Origin: Candidatus Bathyarchaeota archaeon
Lineage (GTDB): Archaea; Thermoproteota; Bathyarchaeia; Bathyarchaeales; WAQA01
Direction: 5' to 3'
DNA: 12,982 bases
NCBI GenBank assembly: GCA_015520475.1
Contig: WAQA01000202.1
Coordinates: 1-12,982 of the forward strand
Shown here: piece after piece, positions 4,590 to 12,367 of the stretch
Layout of the letters: the number at the start of each line of letters is the position of its first letter
Numbering within the stretch: the stretch's first letter is position 1
Position numbers and translations under genes: made by a program
The notes under the pieces: model-generated
Told to the model about the DNA's origin: nothing
The model's input: the letters and a program-made list of their open reading frames with translations, nothing else
The model's database searches: none

Positions 4590-6443
4590 ATGGAGGAGAT
4601 ACACTTCTACTTTAAACTTTTTAATAGTATAAAGGAGGAGCATGAAGTTGACTTCGCTGAGCTGGAGCTGCTAGGCTTATTTGGAGAGGTTAAGAGAATA
4701 AAGAATTTTATGGATGAAGTCGTTAAAGAACCGTTAATCCACTTCATCAATGATGATGTTAGAATCCAAGATATACTTACTCATGAGTTGCCATACGGCA
4801 GATTTCAAGGGTTTCACGGCGTTAAAGACAGGCTTATCGATGTATCACCACTTGTTAAGAGACTCGCTTATACCCGGGAGTTCTTCATGATAATTGAGGG
4901 AAGGGAACCCGAAGATATTGTAGACATAGTCTTTAAGGACGGTATCGTGGGGAGGAATCTGCAATACTTCAAAAGTGGAGAGCTCATCCTCCTCAGATTT
5001 ATAACTAATCAGTACTATCTTGAGAAGTCCCAGTACATCTCGAAGGTAAGTAGAAACGAAGAAGAGATCAACCGGAACGTAGACGTTCTATCCAGATACT
5101 TAATCGATAAATTGTATAGGATACCTGCTACTGAAAGACTGTCGGTTGGAAAAAGACTTGAGGACTACTTTGCCATAAGAGAGGAGCCGTCTCTCTACTT
5201 AACCCATTACATGCACCCCTACAAAGGGAAATTTCATCCTAAGATGGTCAGGGCACTCCTAAATTACGCCTGCCCAAAAAGAGAGGGAGTAGTGATGGAT
5301 AACTTCGCTGGAAGCGGAACTCTACTTGTTGAAGCCACATTGATGGGACTTAACAGTATAGGAATTGAAATCAATCCCCTCTCAGCCCTAATGGCGAATG
5401 TTAAATGCCAATCTTTAACTTTAGATCCTGAAAGGCTGAAACTTGGAATCTCAAGATTTATCAAGGAAGTTGAGGAGAGAATAGAGGCTTTCAAGAAGGA
5501 CATGAACGGATCATCCCTGGATGAGGAATCCAACAGCATCAGATCAACACTGAAATCGAGATATGGAATCCCAAAGAATATAATTAAAATGTTCAAGAGG
5601 GCGGATGCAATATGGAAGATTATCATAGCACATGAAGAGATTGGAAGGGTTAAGGATGACAAGATAAGAGATTTCCTCCTCTTAGGATTAAGCGGGACAA
5701 TAAGTGATCTAACTAGAAGGAGAAAAAGCGACTTTACGGATGTTCTCAAGAATAGACTGCACAACCTCTACCTTAGAGTTTACTTGTTCCATAAACTCAA
5801 TGAGGATCTGTTAAGGATAAATCTTGGCAGATCAGAGACGTACATCGGCGACGCCAGAAACATGAGAGACAACTACGTCGAATGGAATGGCAAAAGAATT
5901 AAGGTTGGAGATGACTCTATCGATGCAATCATTAACTCGCCTCCGTACTCGACAGCGCTGGATTATATTAGGAATGATCTACCTCAACTTATACTCTTGA
6001 ATCTCTCACCCATAGAAGCCATAGAAGAGAGAATGATAGGAAACCCGAAGCTTAAACATTATCCGCCTGAAGTAATCGATGAGGTTAAGAGGGGAGAGGG
6101 ACTATTCATCAAGCTACCAACCGCAGCTAAGACTTCAATCAACCGTTTAATTCATGCTGGGAAGGTTAGAGAGGCCGTACGTACATACAAGTTCTTCCGA
6201 GACATGTACTCAGCAATGAAGGAGGAATACAGAATTTTAAAGGAAGGATCAAAATGCATAATGATAATCGGTAACAATCACTATAAGGTTGAGAACGGAT
6301 ACGTTGAAATAGAGAATGACGAGGTAATCCTGCATCTGGCAAGAGAGATAGGGTTTAAGGTGGATCGAATAATAACTAGAGAACTTGAGAAGACAAAGAC
6401 GGGAATGATAAGATACGAATCCGTAATAATATTGGAGAAGTAA
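4590..6443 (+). CDS. SPPY-type (N4-cytosine-like) DNA methyltransferase, orphan
   Basis: The protein has 617 residues. The catalytic core carries a motif-X-like GKFHPKMV (213-220), SAM-binding motif I DNFAGSGT (237-244), motif II GIEINPLSA (258-266, acidic E260), motif III YIGDARN (418-424) and motif IV NSPPY (449-453) followed by STALDYIRND. NSPPY is typical of N4-cytosine amino-methyltransferases, and the order I to IV matches the class with the SAM motif first. About 140 residues (280-417) are inserted between motifs II and III. The first 200 or so residues are a separate domain, possibly for target recognition. No endonuclease gene is nearby, so this is an orphan enzyme, perhaps marking DNA for regulation or replication. 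An RNA target is possible, because the N-terminus (PLVKRLAYTREFF) loosely recalls Trm-G10-type proteins, though those carry DPPY. It is followed 59 nt later by the amidohydrolase gene. Confidence 0.82.
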   Translation: MEEIHFYFKLFNSIKEEHEVDFAELELLGLFGEVKRIKNFMDEVVKEPLIHFINDDVRIQDILTHELPYGRFQGFHGVKDRLIDVSPLVKRLAYTREFFMIIEGREPEDIVDIVFKDGIVGRNLQYFKSGELILLRFITNQYYLEKSQYISKVSRNEEEINRNVDVLSRYLIDKLYRIPATERLSVGKRLEDYFAIREEPSLYLTHYMHPYKGKFHPKMVRALLNYACPKREGVVMDNFAGSGTLLVEATLMGLNSIGIEINPLSALMANVKCQSLTLDPERLKLGISRFIKEVEERIEAFKKDMNGSSLDEESNSIRSTLKSRYGIPKNIIKMFKRADAIWKIIIAHEEIGRVKDDKIRDFLLLGLSGTISDLTRRRKSDFTDVLKNRLHNLYLRVYLFHKLNEDLLRINLGRSETYIGDARNMRDNYVEWNGKRIKVGDDSIDAIINSPPYSTALDYIRNDLPQLILLNLSPIEAIEERMIGNPKLKHYPPEVIDEVKRGEGLFIKLPTAAKTSINRLIHAGKVREAVRTYKFFRDMYSAMKEEYRILKEGSKCIMIIGNNHYKVENGYVEIENDEVILHLAREIGFKVDRIITRELEKTKTGMIRYESVIILEK

Positions 6444-6470
6444 TAAGAGAGATTATGGAGATTAGGAACC

Positions 6471-6480
6471 ATTAATATAC
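6471..6480 (+). promoter_or_regulatory. TATA-like box for the amidohydrolase gene, probably leaderless
   Basis: ATTAATATAC is centred about 27 nt before the ATG at 6503, so transcription would begin at about the start codon. It suggests the amidohydrolase has its own promoter in addition to any read-through from the methyltransferase gene. Confidence 0.45.
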
Positions 6481-6502
6481 ATGTTCATCCCGATCTTGAG
6501 CT

Positions 6503-7354
6503 ATGGTTGTAGATTTCCATGTTCATATAGGATGGGTTGAGTCAATATCTAGAGACTTTAAGGGCCGCGTATACGTTGATCTAGAAGATTTACTGGCTTA
6601 CATGGATGAGAACGACATAGACTGGGCTGTAACACTTTCATGTCCAAAAGAGAGAGGATTACTCTCAAACTTCATCTCAAACGAGGATCTCATACATGTT
6701 GCTGAGAAGGGAGACGGTAGGATAATCCCTTTCTGCTCTATTGATCCAAGATCATTTAATGCTCTCAAGAGAATAGAGAAGCTTGTGGAGCTGGGATGCA
6801 GAGGCATCGGAGAGTTTAAGGTGCCCTTAAAGGTTGACGATGTAAGAGTCATCAGAGTACTTGAGAAGGCTGAGGAATATGGATTACCCCTACTCTTCCA
6901 TATGGAAGAGAAGAGATACTTCTATGATATCCACTCATTAGACAAAGTACTAGACAGATTTAGGAATGTGAAGTTTATAGCGCATGGCCCAGGATGGTGG
7001 ATGCATATAACAGGCAAGGTTTCCACCGAACTTTATCCTAAGGGGAGAATAAAAAGCGAGGGAAAGATCCAGGGCCTCCTAAGAAAACATGACAATCTCT
7101 ACGCTGACATATCTGCAACCTCAGGGCTTAACGCATTGAAGAGGGATAGAGTTTACGCTAAGACTTTCCTCACAGAATTCTCGGACAAAATTCTCTTCGG
7201 AACAGACTTTCCATGTTTAAGCCTTGACGGCTCCCAATATGGACCTAACAGGGCTCATATGAAACTGTTAGAATCTCTAGAGCTACCAGATAAGATACTT
7301 GAGAGGGTGCTTCATCTAAACGCTGAGAAACTACTCTCTAAACCTGAAAGATAA
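6503..7354 (+). CDS. amidohydrolase (amidohydro_2 type TIM-barrel metal hydrolase/decarboxylase)
   Basis: The protein has 283 residues, the usual length for this subgroup. Metal ligands are in the expected order: H6-x-H8 (DFHVH) after strand 1, E104 (GEFK), H133 (LLFHMEE), H161 (FIAHGPG) and D235 (LFGTDFP). The C-terminus has the usual helix after strand 8 (LNAEKLL). Members hydrolyse amides or lactones, or decarboxylate aromatic acids; the substrate cannot be read here. It is cytoplasmic, with no signal peptide. The ATG at 6503 places the HxH at residues 6-8, as usual, and there is no good Shine-Dalgarno site, consistent with a leaderless mRNA. It is convergent with the prenyltransferase gene. 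Confidence 0.87.
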   Translation: MVVDFHVHIGWVESISRDFKGRVYVDLEDLLAYMDENDIDWAVTLSCPKERGLLSNFISNEDLIHVAEKGDGRIIPFCSIDPRSFNALKRIEKLVELGCRGIGEFKVPLKVDDVRVIRVLEKAEEYGLPLLFHMEEKRYFYDIHSLDKVLDRFRNVKFIAHGPGWWMHITGKVSTELYPKGRIKSEGKIQGLLRKHDNLYADISATSGLNALKRDRVYAKTFLTEFSDKILFGTDFPCLSLDGSQYGPNRAHMKLLESLELPDKILERVLHLNAEKLLSKPER

Positions 7355-7503
7355 TAGCAAAGAGATATCCACACTATGAAGCTCCTCAAGAGAGTAGGAT
7401 ATACAGAATAGACCAGTTCAACCTAAACCTGAATGGGGAGCTCAGCGCATCTTATAAACTGAACCGATCACCATGAAGTTGAAAATATCACCTAGAGAGA
7501 ATT

Positions 7504-8364
7504 TTATATGGGTATACCCCCAGCTATAAACGCTAACAGTCCAAAGAACATCCAGACTCTCATCATATTCTTAACTCGTCTAGCATTCTCTCTTGAATAG
7601 TCCCGAATCAACATGAAAGATGACGCGGCGAATCCTAGATCAGCCACAATAACAAATGGAACAAACAGAATTGAAACTACCCCTAGATATAGAGGTAACA
7701 CACTCAATATAATGGTCGCCGCATAAAATATTGATGAGAGATACGCTGCTACCTTAACTCCATAGGACACAGCTATCGTCCTAACATTTCTTGTCTTATC
7801 CCCCTTAACATCCACGATTCCCTTCGTAACTTCTCTTCCAGTATTTGCCAGAAAAGCCAACGAAGCGAATAGGATCGATGGGAGGGTTACCTCTCCATTT
7901 ATAAGGAGACTCCCGTAGATGAAGGGTAACGCTATACAGAAACTTACAAAGAAGTTCCCAATGAGCCCTGTCTTCTTAAATCTTGTTGTATATGCTACAG
8001 AAACAACTATGGATGTTATGGCTAAAAGGAAACATTGAAGGCTTGTTATAAAAGCCAATATTAAACCTAAAAGTACAAGCAACGCTGAGAATATGAGGCT
8101 CTCATTAGGTGTTACTAGACCGCCAGGTATAGGTCTCTCAGGCTCATTTATCCTATCTATATCCCTATCCCAATAATCGTTTATCACCATTGAAGCGCCT
8201 GACAAAGTGAAAGATGTAAAGAAGCCTATAACTAAAGCAGAAAACACTTCAGGATCCAATGAGTTCACACCAGAAATCAAGGCGCCGATTACAACGGCGA
8301 ATCCCATCATAGCACAGTTAATCGGACGGATCAGCCTTACAAAACCGGATACTCTCCCAACCAT
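7504..8364 (-). CDS. UbiA-family prenyltransferase, probable digeranylgeranylglyceryl phosphate synthase
   Basis: The 286-residue integral membrane protein has about eight to nine hydrophobic segments. The first Asp-rich motif is N62-DYWDRDID-70 with N73 and RPIPGG (77-82). The second is GREVTKGIVDVKGDKTRN (176-193, D185 and D189). This pair, with the RPIP-G-G segment, fits archaeal DGGGP synthase (EC 2.5.1.42), which adds the second geranylgeranyl chain to GGGP in ether-lipid synthesis. Other UbiA members, such as menaquinone, heme or chlorophyll-type prenyltransferases, are the alternative. Nothing else for lipids is in the window. Start ATG 8364 has a TATA-like box about 30 nt upstream and no Shine-Dalgarno site, so a nearly leaderless mRNA is likely. 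Confidence 0.87.
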   Translation of the reverse strand: MVGRVSGFVRLIRPINCAMMGFAVVIGALISGVNSLDPEVFSALVIGFFTSFTLSGASMVINDYWDRDIDRINEPERPIPGGLVTPNESLIFSALLVLLGLILAFITSLQCFLLAITSIVVSVAYTTRFKKTGLIGNFFVSFCIALPFIYGSLLINGEVTLPSILFASLAFLANTGREVTKGIVDVKGDKTRNVRTIAVSYGVKVAAYLSSIFYAATIILSVLPLYLGVVSILFVPFVIVADLGFAASSFMLIRDYSRENARRVKNMMRVWMFFGLLAFIAGGIPI

Positions 8365-8389
8365 CTGAATCTAACACCCAAGTCTTTAC

Positions 8390-8398
8390 CTTTAAATC
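8390..8398 (-). promoter_or_regulatory. TATA-like box for the prenyltransferase gene
   Basis: The minus strand reads GATTTAAAG, centred about 30 nt before ATG 8364. This predicts a leader of only a few bases. Confidence 0.45.
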
Positions 8399-8431
8399 GG
8401 AAATCCAGAGGCGCAGTTAACCATTAAATCC

Positions 8432-8524
8432 CTACTCAAACACAGGTCGAGTTTTATTCTTTATGAGCAGCTTATAAGCCTTTTCAGTCTCCACCCAACC
8501 TATAAGATACCCATCAGTGAACAT
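8432..8524 (-). CDS. possible small protein (30 residues), unrecognised
   Basis: An ATG at 8524 opens a 30-codon frame to TAG at 8434-8432: MFTDGYLIGWVETEKAYKLL and then IKNKTRPVFE. The composition is protein-like and amphipathic, with normal local codon use. A TATA-like GTATTAAGG lies about 26 nt upstream, which would make it leaderless like its neighbours. The same frame stays open about 22 codons upstream with a hydrophobic stretch (ILLIIKVLRVILYC), so a longer TTG-started form with a membrane segment is possible. It fills much of the 280-nt gap between the prenyltransferase and DUF6807 genes. It may equally be a gene remnant or chance. Confidence 0.25.
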   Translation of the reverse strand: MFTDGYLIGWVETEKAYKLLIKNKTRPVFE

Positions 8525-8644
8525 CGATATACAATACAAGATAACCCTTAATACCTTAATAATCAAGAGAATGATGCCGCTCCAGACGACGACAGTAACT
8601 GATAGGATTGAAGAAGTGGATCACATGTATCATCCAGACAATAT

Positions 8645-9805
8645 TCACTTTACAGATATTTTCGGCGGATTTATAAAGTCATGATATCTCTCTTTAACTT
8701 TGCCTTCCCCAGCATCACCCTTATGAATGAACACTCTATATCTAAAGGTGAGCTCCTCTCCTCTCTTCAAGGTGAAGCTTCCATCCATCTTCGGATTTCC
8801 AGTGAAATATGATATTCCAAAGGGATTGGCAGTCATCAATCCATAATTCCTAACATGCCAATATGTTGGATGGCGGAGATTTGAGGGATGATCAAACACG
8901 GCGATTCCAACCCATAATCCCTTAACAGGACCGGAATAGTCACACCAATGAGCCCTCTTACCCCAAGTCTCCTCCTCGTTGATTCCACCATATGAATTCT
9001 CAATCCTACCACCGTTTACAACGTCCATTGATGTAGCAACTCTAATAGATATTATTCCTCCCTCCTTAGTATCTCCAAACCTTACGTCTCCATTAGTAGC
9101 TTTAAACTTAACCTCTAACTCCATCATCCTCGAGTCTTCGGGAGTATTATACACTGTTATCCGACGCTCTTCGTCTAGAACCTTTACTCCACTATTCGAC
9201 ACCCAAATATTTTCAGCTTTAAACTCTCCATATACAGGACCCTCTATGATCGACTTAAAGGATCTATGCAGAATCCTTCCGTGGCCAGGCAGTTCACTCC
9301 AATTATCGACTCCATTAACATCTCCATGAGCAGTCCATATGGATCGGTGATGCTGATGATCCCTAGTCTCCCCCTCAACATCAGGGATCATCGGAAAGTT
9401 CCTAGTGACACGTCTACCTTCAGGGCCGATAACCGGATGTATATATGGCCTTACAACCCCCAAGTAATTATAGGACATAAAGGGTTCTCCATTAACGTAT
9501 ACGTCAAGTTTCCCTTCAGCCTCCTTCACATTAACCCCCAGCCCTGAGAGATCATCGGATTCACAATTAAATCGGACAGTATACTCCTTCTCATTGAATT
9601 TTCTTAGGCTCTTAAGGATCCAATGTACACGCACTCTAGAATCACCTATCAGTTCTAGCTGAGCTGGAACACGCTCTCCAGTCTCTTCATCAACCATTAA
9701 CAGGCCGGATGGCGCATTCACACCTGGAGATTTAACGGTTACATTAAGTGGACAGTTCTCTCTATCATGAGGACCTGCCTTAACAAGGATTCTATATTCT
9801 TCCAT
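8645..9805 (-). CDS. DUF6807 family protein ('PmoA-like', probably sugar-related)
   Basis: From ATG 9805 the protein has 386 residues. The N-terminal 80 or so look like a beta-rich domain opening with EYRILVKAGPHDRENCPL. The DUF6807 core follows: YNYLGVVRPYIHPVIGPEG (112-130), RDHQHHRSIWTAHGDVNGVD (148-167), then WCDYSGP (287-293), FDHPSNLRHPTYWHVRNYG (304-322) and a C-terminal YRVFIHKGD. Family members are often named 'methane oxygenase PmoA' in databases, but they are unrelated to particulate methane monooxygenase. In bacteria they usually sit in carbohydrate-degradation loci. His-rich motifs suggest a metal or catalytic site; the reaction is unknown. No signal peptide is visible. A GTG at 9841 would add 12 residues, but it lies upstream of the predicted transcription start, and AGAGG precedes the ATG, so 9805 is preferred. 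Confidence 0.83.
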   Translation of the reverse strand: MEEYRILVKAGPHDRENCPLNVTVKSPGVNAPSGLLMVDEETGERVPAQLELIGDSRVRVHWILKSLRKFNEKEYTVRFNCESDDLSGLGVNVKEAEGKLDVYVNGEPFMSYNYLGVVRPYIHPVIGPEGRRVTRNFPMIPDVEGETRDHQHHRSIWTAHGDVNGVDNWSELPGHGRILHRSFKSIIEGPVYGEFKAENIWVSNSGVKVLDEERRITVYNTPEDSRMMELEVKFKATNGDVRFGDTKEGGIISIRVATSMDVVNGGRIENSYGGINEEETWGKRAHWCDYSGPVKGLWVGIAVFDHPSNLRHPTYWHVRNYGLMTANPFGISYFTGNPKMDGSFTLKRGEELTFRYRVFIHKGDAGEGKVKERYHDFINPPKISVK

Positions 9806-9845
9806 ATCGATCAAGCCTCTCTTAACCTCAAAGGAGATCACTAAT

Positions 9846-9863
9846 CAGATTTAATCTTTATCC
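9846..9863 (-). promoter_or_regulatory. BRE/TATA-like promoter of the DUF6807 gene
   Basis: The minus strand reads GGATAAAGATTAAATCTG. A start about 26 nt downstream of GATTAAATC falls near 9826, between the GTG at 9841 and the ATG at 9805. The leader then contains AGAGG ahead of the ATG. Confidence 0.45.
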
Positions 9864-10058
9864 TATTATGAGGGCTACATCCAAGTATAGAGAATGCTTT
9901 ACTCTACACAGAAATCCTCATCATATACCAGAAGAATAGGAGATGGCAAAAGGATGATTATATCTAAGATGCATAAGGACACATAACAGATACGACCCGG
10001 TCACAATCATAGAAACGATCCTTTACGGGGGAGATAAGAGGATCCGCAAAGAGATGAT

Positions 10059-10077
10059 CTTAAAAGCTTTTAATAAT
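10059..10077 (+). promoter_or_regulatory. TATA-like region for the nitroreductase gene
   Basis: CTTAAAAGCTTTTAATAAT offers two overlapping TATA-like boxes 35 to 45 nt before ATG 10108. A start near 10090 would give a short leader holding the strong GGTGAGG ribosome-binding site. Confidence 0.4.
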
Positions 10078-10107
10078 GGCGGTGGAGGATTATGGTGAGG
10101 GGATGAG

Positions 10108-10605
10108 ATGTCCCTTGTTGACATTATAATAAGTCGTAGGAGCATAAGAAGATATGAAAAGAGAGAGGTTCCAGAGAACATTTTAAGCAAGATACTTGAG
10201 GCTGGAAGACAGGCGCCTTCAGCAAATAATAGACAACCATGGCGCTTCATAATAGTAACCGACGAAGAGATTAAGAAGAAACTTTCACGCGGAAGATGGA
10301 ATAGATTCATTAAGGACTCAGCATTCACAATAGTTGGTTGTGGATATATCGGCGACTCCTACGGGAAGAGGTGGTCAACAATAGATACGACGATAGCCCT
10401 ACAGAACATGGTTATCGCCGCGTGGAGCTTAGGTATCGGTTCCTGCTGGATAGGAGATTTCAGAGAGGAAGAGGTAAGGAGGCTCCTGAATATACCAGAT
10501 GAATGGAAGGTTATAGCGCTCATTAGCTTCGGCTATCCAGCTGAGAAGCCATCCAATGTATGGAAGAAACCATTAAGCGAGATTGTGAGTTATAACTCTT
10601 TCTAG
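10108..10605 (+). CDS. nitroreductase-family FMN oxidoreductase (short form)
   Basis: The 165-residue protein has family landmarks in order: SRRSIRRY (9-16, FMN phosphate contacts), APSANNRQPWRFIIV (36-50), GIGSCWIGDF (109-118), LLNIPDEWKVIALISFGYPA (126-145). It is at the short end for the family, lacking the longer insertion between about 55 and 85 found in NfsB-type enzymes. Such proteins use NAD(P)H and FMN to reduce nitro compounds, quinones or flavins; the physiological substrate is unknown here. The ATG at 10108 is preceded by GGTGAGG 7 nt upstream, one of the best ribosome sites in the window. It stands alone between a divergent DUF6807 gene and a convergent tRNA gene. Confidence 0.88.
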   Translation: MSLVDIIISRRSIRRYEKREVPENILSKILEAGRQAPSANNRQPWRFIIVTDEEIKKKLSRGRWNRFIKDSAFTIVGCGYIGDSYGKRWSTIDTTIALQNMVIAAWSLGIGSCWIGDFREEEVRRLLNIPDEWKVIALISFGYPAEKPSNVWKKPLSEIVSYNSF

Positions 10606-10781
10606 AGATTGAGACTGAAACCATCCAGAGAACCTCTGAGCCTCTCAACCTCAATATATACCTTCGCCTCTTAATGCAGATGGACATTTATCAACCCTAA
10701 GATCGATGATGCATCACAACAAGAGAAGAATGATTCATCAATCCAACCCAACATTAAAGATATCCCAAGAAAGGTTGGCTT

Positions 10782-10859
10782 TGGTGCGGTCGCCGGGATT
10801 TGAACCCGGGTTCTCAGCGTGGCAGGCTGATGTCCTAGTCCAGGCTAGACTACGACCGC
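10782..10859 (-). tRNA. tRNA-Gly (anticodon GCC), CCA encoded
   Basis: The cloverleaf folds fully on the minus strand. Acceptor GCGGTCG pairs with CGACCGC. The D arm is GTCT/GGAC with GG in its loop. The anticodon stem TCAGC/GCTGA encloses CTGCCAC (anticodon GCC at 10823-10821). The T arm CCGGG/CCCGG encloses TTCAAAT. The discriminator A is followed by a genome-encoded CCA (10784-10782). There is no intron, and the variable loop is short. GCC reads GGC and GGT glycine codons. Confidence 0.96.
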
Positions 10860-10879
10860 ATCTCCTCACAGCCTCTAAC

Positions 10880-10895
10880 ATCACAACGATGTGAT
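10880..10895. repeat. dyad in the tRNA-Gly leader
   Basis: ATCACA, four bases, TGTGAT form a perfect 6-bp inverted repeat. It spans the predicted transcription start, between the TATA box and the tRNA 5' end. It could be a leader hairpin or a protein site. Confidence 0.35.
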
Positions 10896-10898
10896 CCT

Positions 10899-10914
10899 CT
10901 TTATTTATATTATC
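10899..10914 (-). promoter_or_regulatory. TATA promoter of tRNA-Gly
   Basis: The minus strand reads GATAATATAAATAAAG, an AT-only core centred about 47 nt upstream of the tRNA 5' end. The predicted start near 10880 leaves a 5' leader of about 20 nt for RNase P to remove. Confidence 0.5.
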
Positions 10915-11048
10915 ATATTGTTTTACCGCATTCAGGATTTTTAAAGGTTACTTTGCGCATTTATTGATTCTGCAGCCCTCACGTAGATTGGTTTCTTCTA
11001 GACGGTATCTGTAGGTTTACAGGAACTGACTAAACGGTTTTAAGTTGA

Positions 11049-11057
11049 GTTTAAGAT
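11049..11057 (+). promoter_or_regulatory. TATA-like box for the LarA-homologue/gcvT operon
   Basis: GTTTAAGAT is centred about 24 nt before ATG 11076, so the mRNA would be leaderless or nearly so. A second candidate, GGTTTTAAG, lies about 13 nt further upstream. Confidence 0.4.
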
Positions 11058-11075
11058 AGAATGAGCTGATGGTTT

Positions 11076-12335
11076 ATGATTCTTCCCAGAATGGTTGAAG
11101 TTAAACAGAAACTCTCAGCGATTAAAGTTGAGGATTACATCTCAGAGATTAGAAGAGAGCTTAGAAAGAAGGGGTTACATAAGAAGATTAGAAGTGGAAT
11201 GAAGATAGCTATAACCGCCGGAAGCAGGGGGATAGCACACTACCGTGAAATCTTAGCGACGGTTGTAGATGAGGTTAGGAGGGCTGGTGGAGAACCATTC
11301 TTGGTACCTGCCATGGGAAGCCATGGAGGGGCAACCCCTGAGGGACAGCTCCAAGTCTTAAAGAGCCTAGGGATAACGCCTGAAAGTGTAGGAGCACCAA
11401 TATACTCATCCATGGAGGTTGATGAAGTTGGAAGACTAGATAATGGGGTTCCAGTATATGTCGATAGGATCGCGCTTAGATCCGATGGGATAATAGTTGT
11501 TGGAAGGGTTAAACCGCACACTGACTTCAAAGGAAAGATTGAAAGTGGACTTATGAAGATGATGGCTATAGGCCTAGGGAAACAGAAAGGAGCTGAAACC
11601 ATCCATTACTACCAGTCGGAGGGCTATCATAAGATCATGCCTGCAGCTGCTAGGTTGATAATGGAGAAGACACCGATACTCTTAGGCTTAGCGATAGTTG
11701 AGAATGCATACCATGAAATAGCTATAGTGAAAGCTCTTGAACCTCACGAGATTGAGAGAGAGGAGATGAAGCTTCTGGAGAAGGCGAAGGAGATGTTAGC
11801 GAGAATCCCATTCAAAGAGATAGATGTTCTCATAGTTGATGAGATAGGAAAGGATATAAGCGGTGTAGGGATGGATACTAACGTAACGGGTAGATTCTGG
11901 CTTCCAGGAGAAAGAGAACCGGAGGCCCCTAAGATAAAGAGGATAGTTGTATTAGATCTTACAGAGGGAACCCATGGGAATGCCATAGGAATAGGTTTAG
12001 CTGACATAACAACCAAGAGGGTAATATCAAAGATAGACTATGAAGCAACATTCGTGAATAGTTTAACACAGGGATCAACCGAGACCGCTAGAATACCCCT
12101 TTTCCTACCGAATGATAGAGATGCTATTGTAGCTGCTATTAGAACATGCGGCCCAATCAACCCGAGAGAAGCGAAGATCGTAAGGATCAAAAACACTTTG
12201 GAGCTTGAGAGGTTCTGGATTTCTGAGAGCTTAGCTGAGATTGTTAAGACGGACAGGGAGCTTTCAGAGAGGATAGAAATTTTAGGCGAGCCTAGAGAGA
12301 TGCAATTCGATGTCTTAGGAAACCTTGCAAGGTAA
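11076..12335 (+). CDS. LarA-superfamily (DUF2088-type) racemase/epimerase homologue
   Basis: The 419-residue protein is the length of lactate racemase LarA. Residues matching the LarA nickel-pincer site are visible by pattern: H83 in AMGSHGGATPEGQ, H148 in RVKPHTDFKGK, K161 in SGLMKMMAIG (the residue position that binds the NPN cofactor in LarA) and H177 in AETIHYY (the nickel ligand position). Known LarA homologues racemise or epimerise alpha-hydroxy acids at a Ni-pincer nucleotide made by LarB, LarC and LarE; none of these is in the window. The substrate is unknown. The ATG at 11076 fits a leaderless mRNA; an in-frame ATG at 11091 would remove five residues. The gcvT gene starts 32 nt downstream and is probably co-transcribed. 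Confidence 0.8.
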   Translation: MILPRMVEVKQKLSAIKVEDYISEIRRELRKKGLHKKIRSGMKIAITAGSRGIAHYREILATVVDEVRRAGGEPFLVPAMGSHGGATPEGQLQVLKSLGITPESVGAPIYSSMEVDEVGRLDNGVPVYVDRIALRSDGIIVVGRVKPHTDFKGKIESGLMKMMAIGLGKQKGAETIHYYQSEGYHKIMPAAARLIMEKTPILLGLAIVENAYHEIAIVKALEPHEIEREEMKLLEKAKEMLARIPFKEIDVLIVDEIGKDISGVGMDTNVTGRFWLPGEREPEAPKIKRIVVLDLTEGTHGNAIGIGLADITTKRVISKIDYEATFVNSLTQGSTETARIPLFLPNDRDAIVAAIRTCGPINPREAKIVRIKNTLELERFWISESLAEIVKTDRELSERIEILGEPREMQFDVLGNLAR

Positions 12336-12367
12336 CTTGTCTAAGCATATAGCGGAAGGAGATTAAC

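Noticed and set aside
5264..5764. 166-residue minus-strand ORF inside the methyltransferase gene
   Set aside because: It lies opposite a gene with clear catalytic motifs and has the leucine/serine-rich composition of an antisense shadow.
8571..8684. 37-codon plus-strand frame (MMPLQTTTVTDRIEEV...)
   Set aside because: It overlaps the 3' end of the DUF6807 gene on the other strand and has no independent support; only weak purines precede the ATG.
10706..10894. 62-residue plus-strand ORF
   Set aside because: It runs through the antisense strand of the tRNA-Gly gene (RSPGFEPGFSAWQADVLV is the typical mistranslation of a tRNA) and is spurious.
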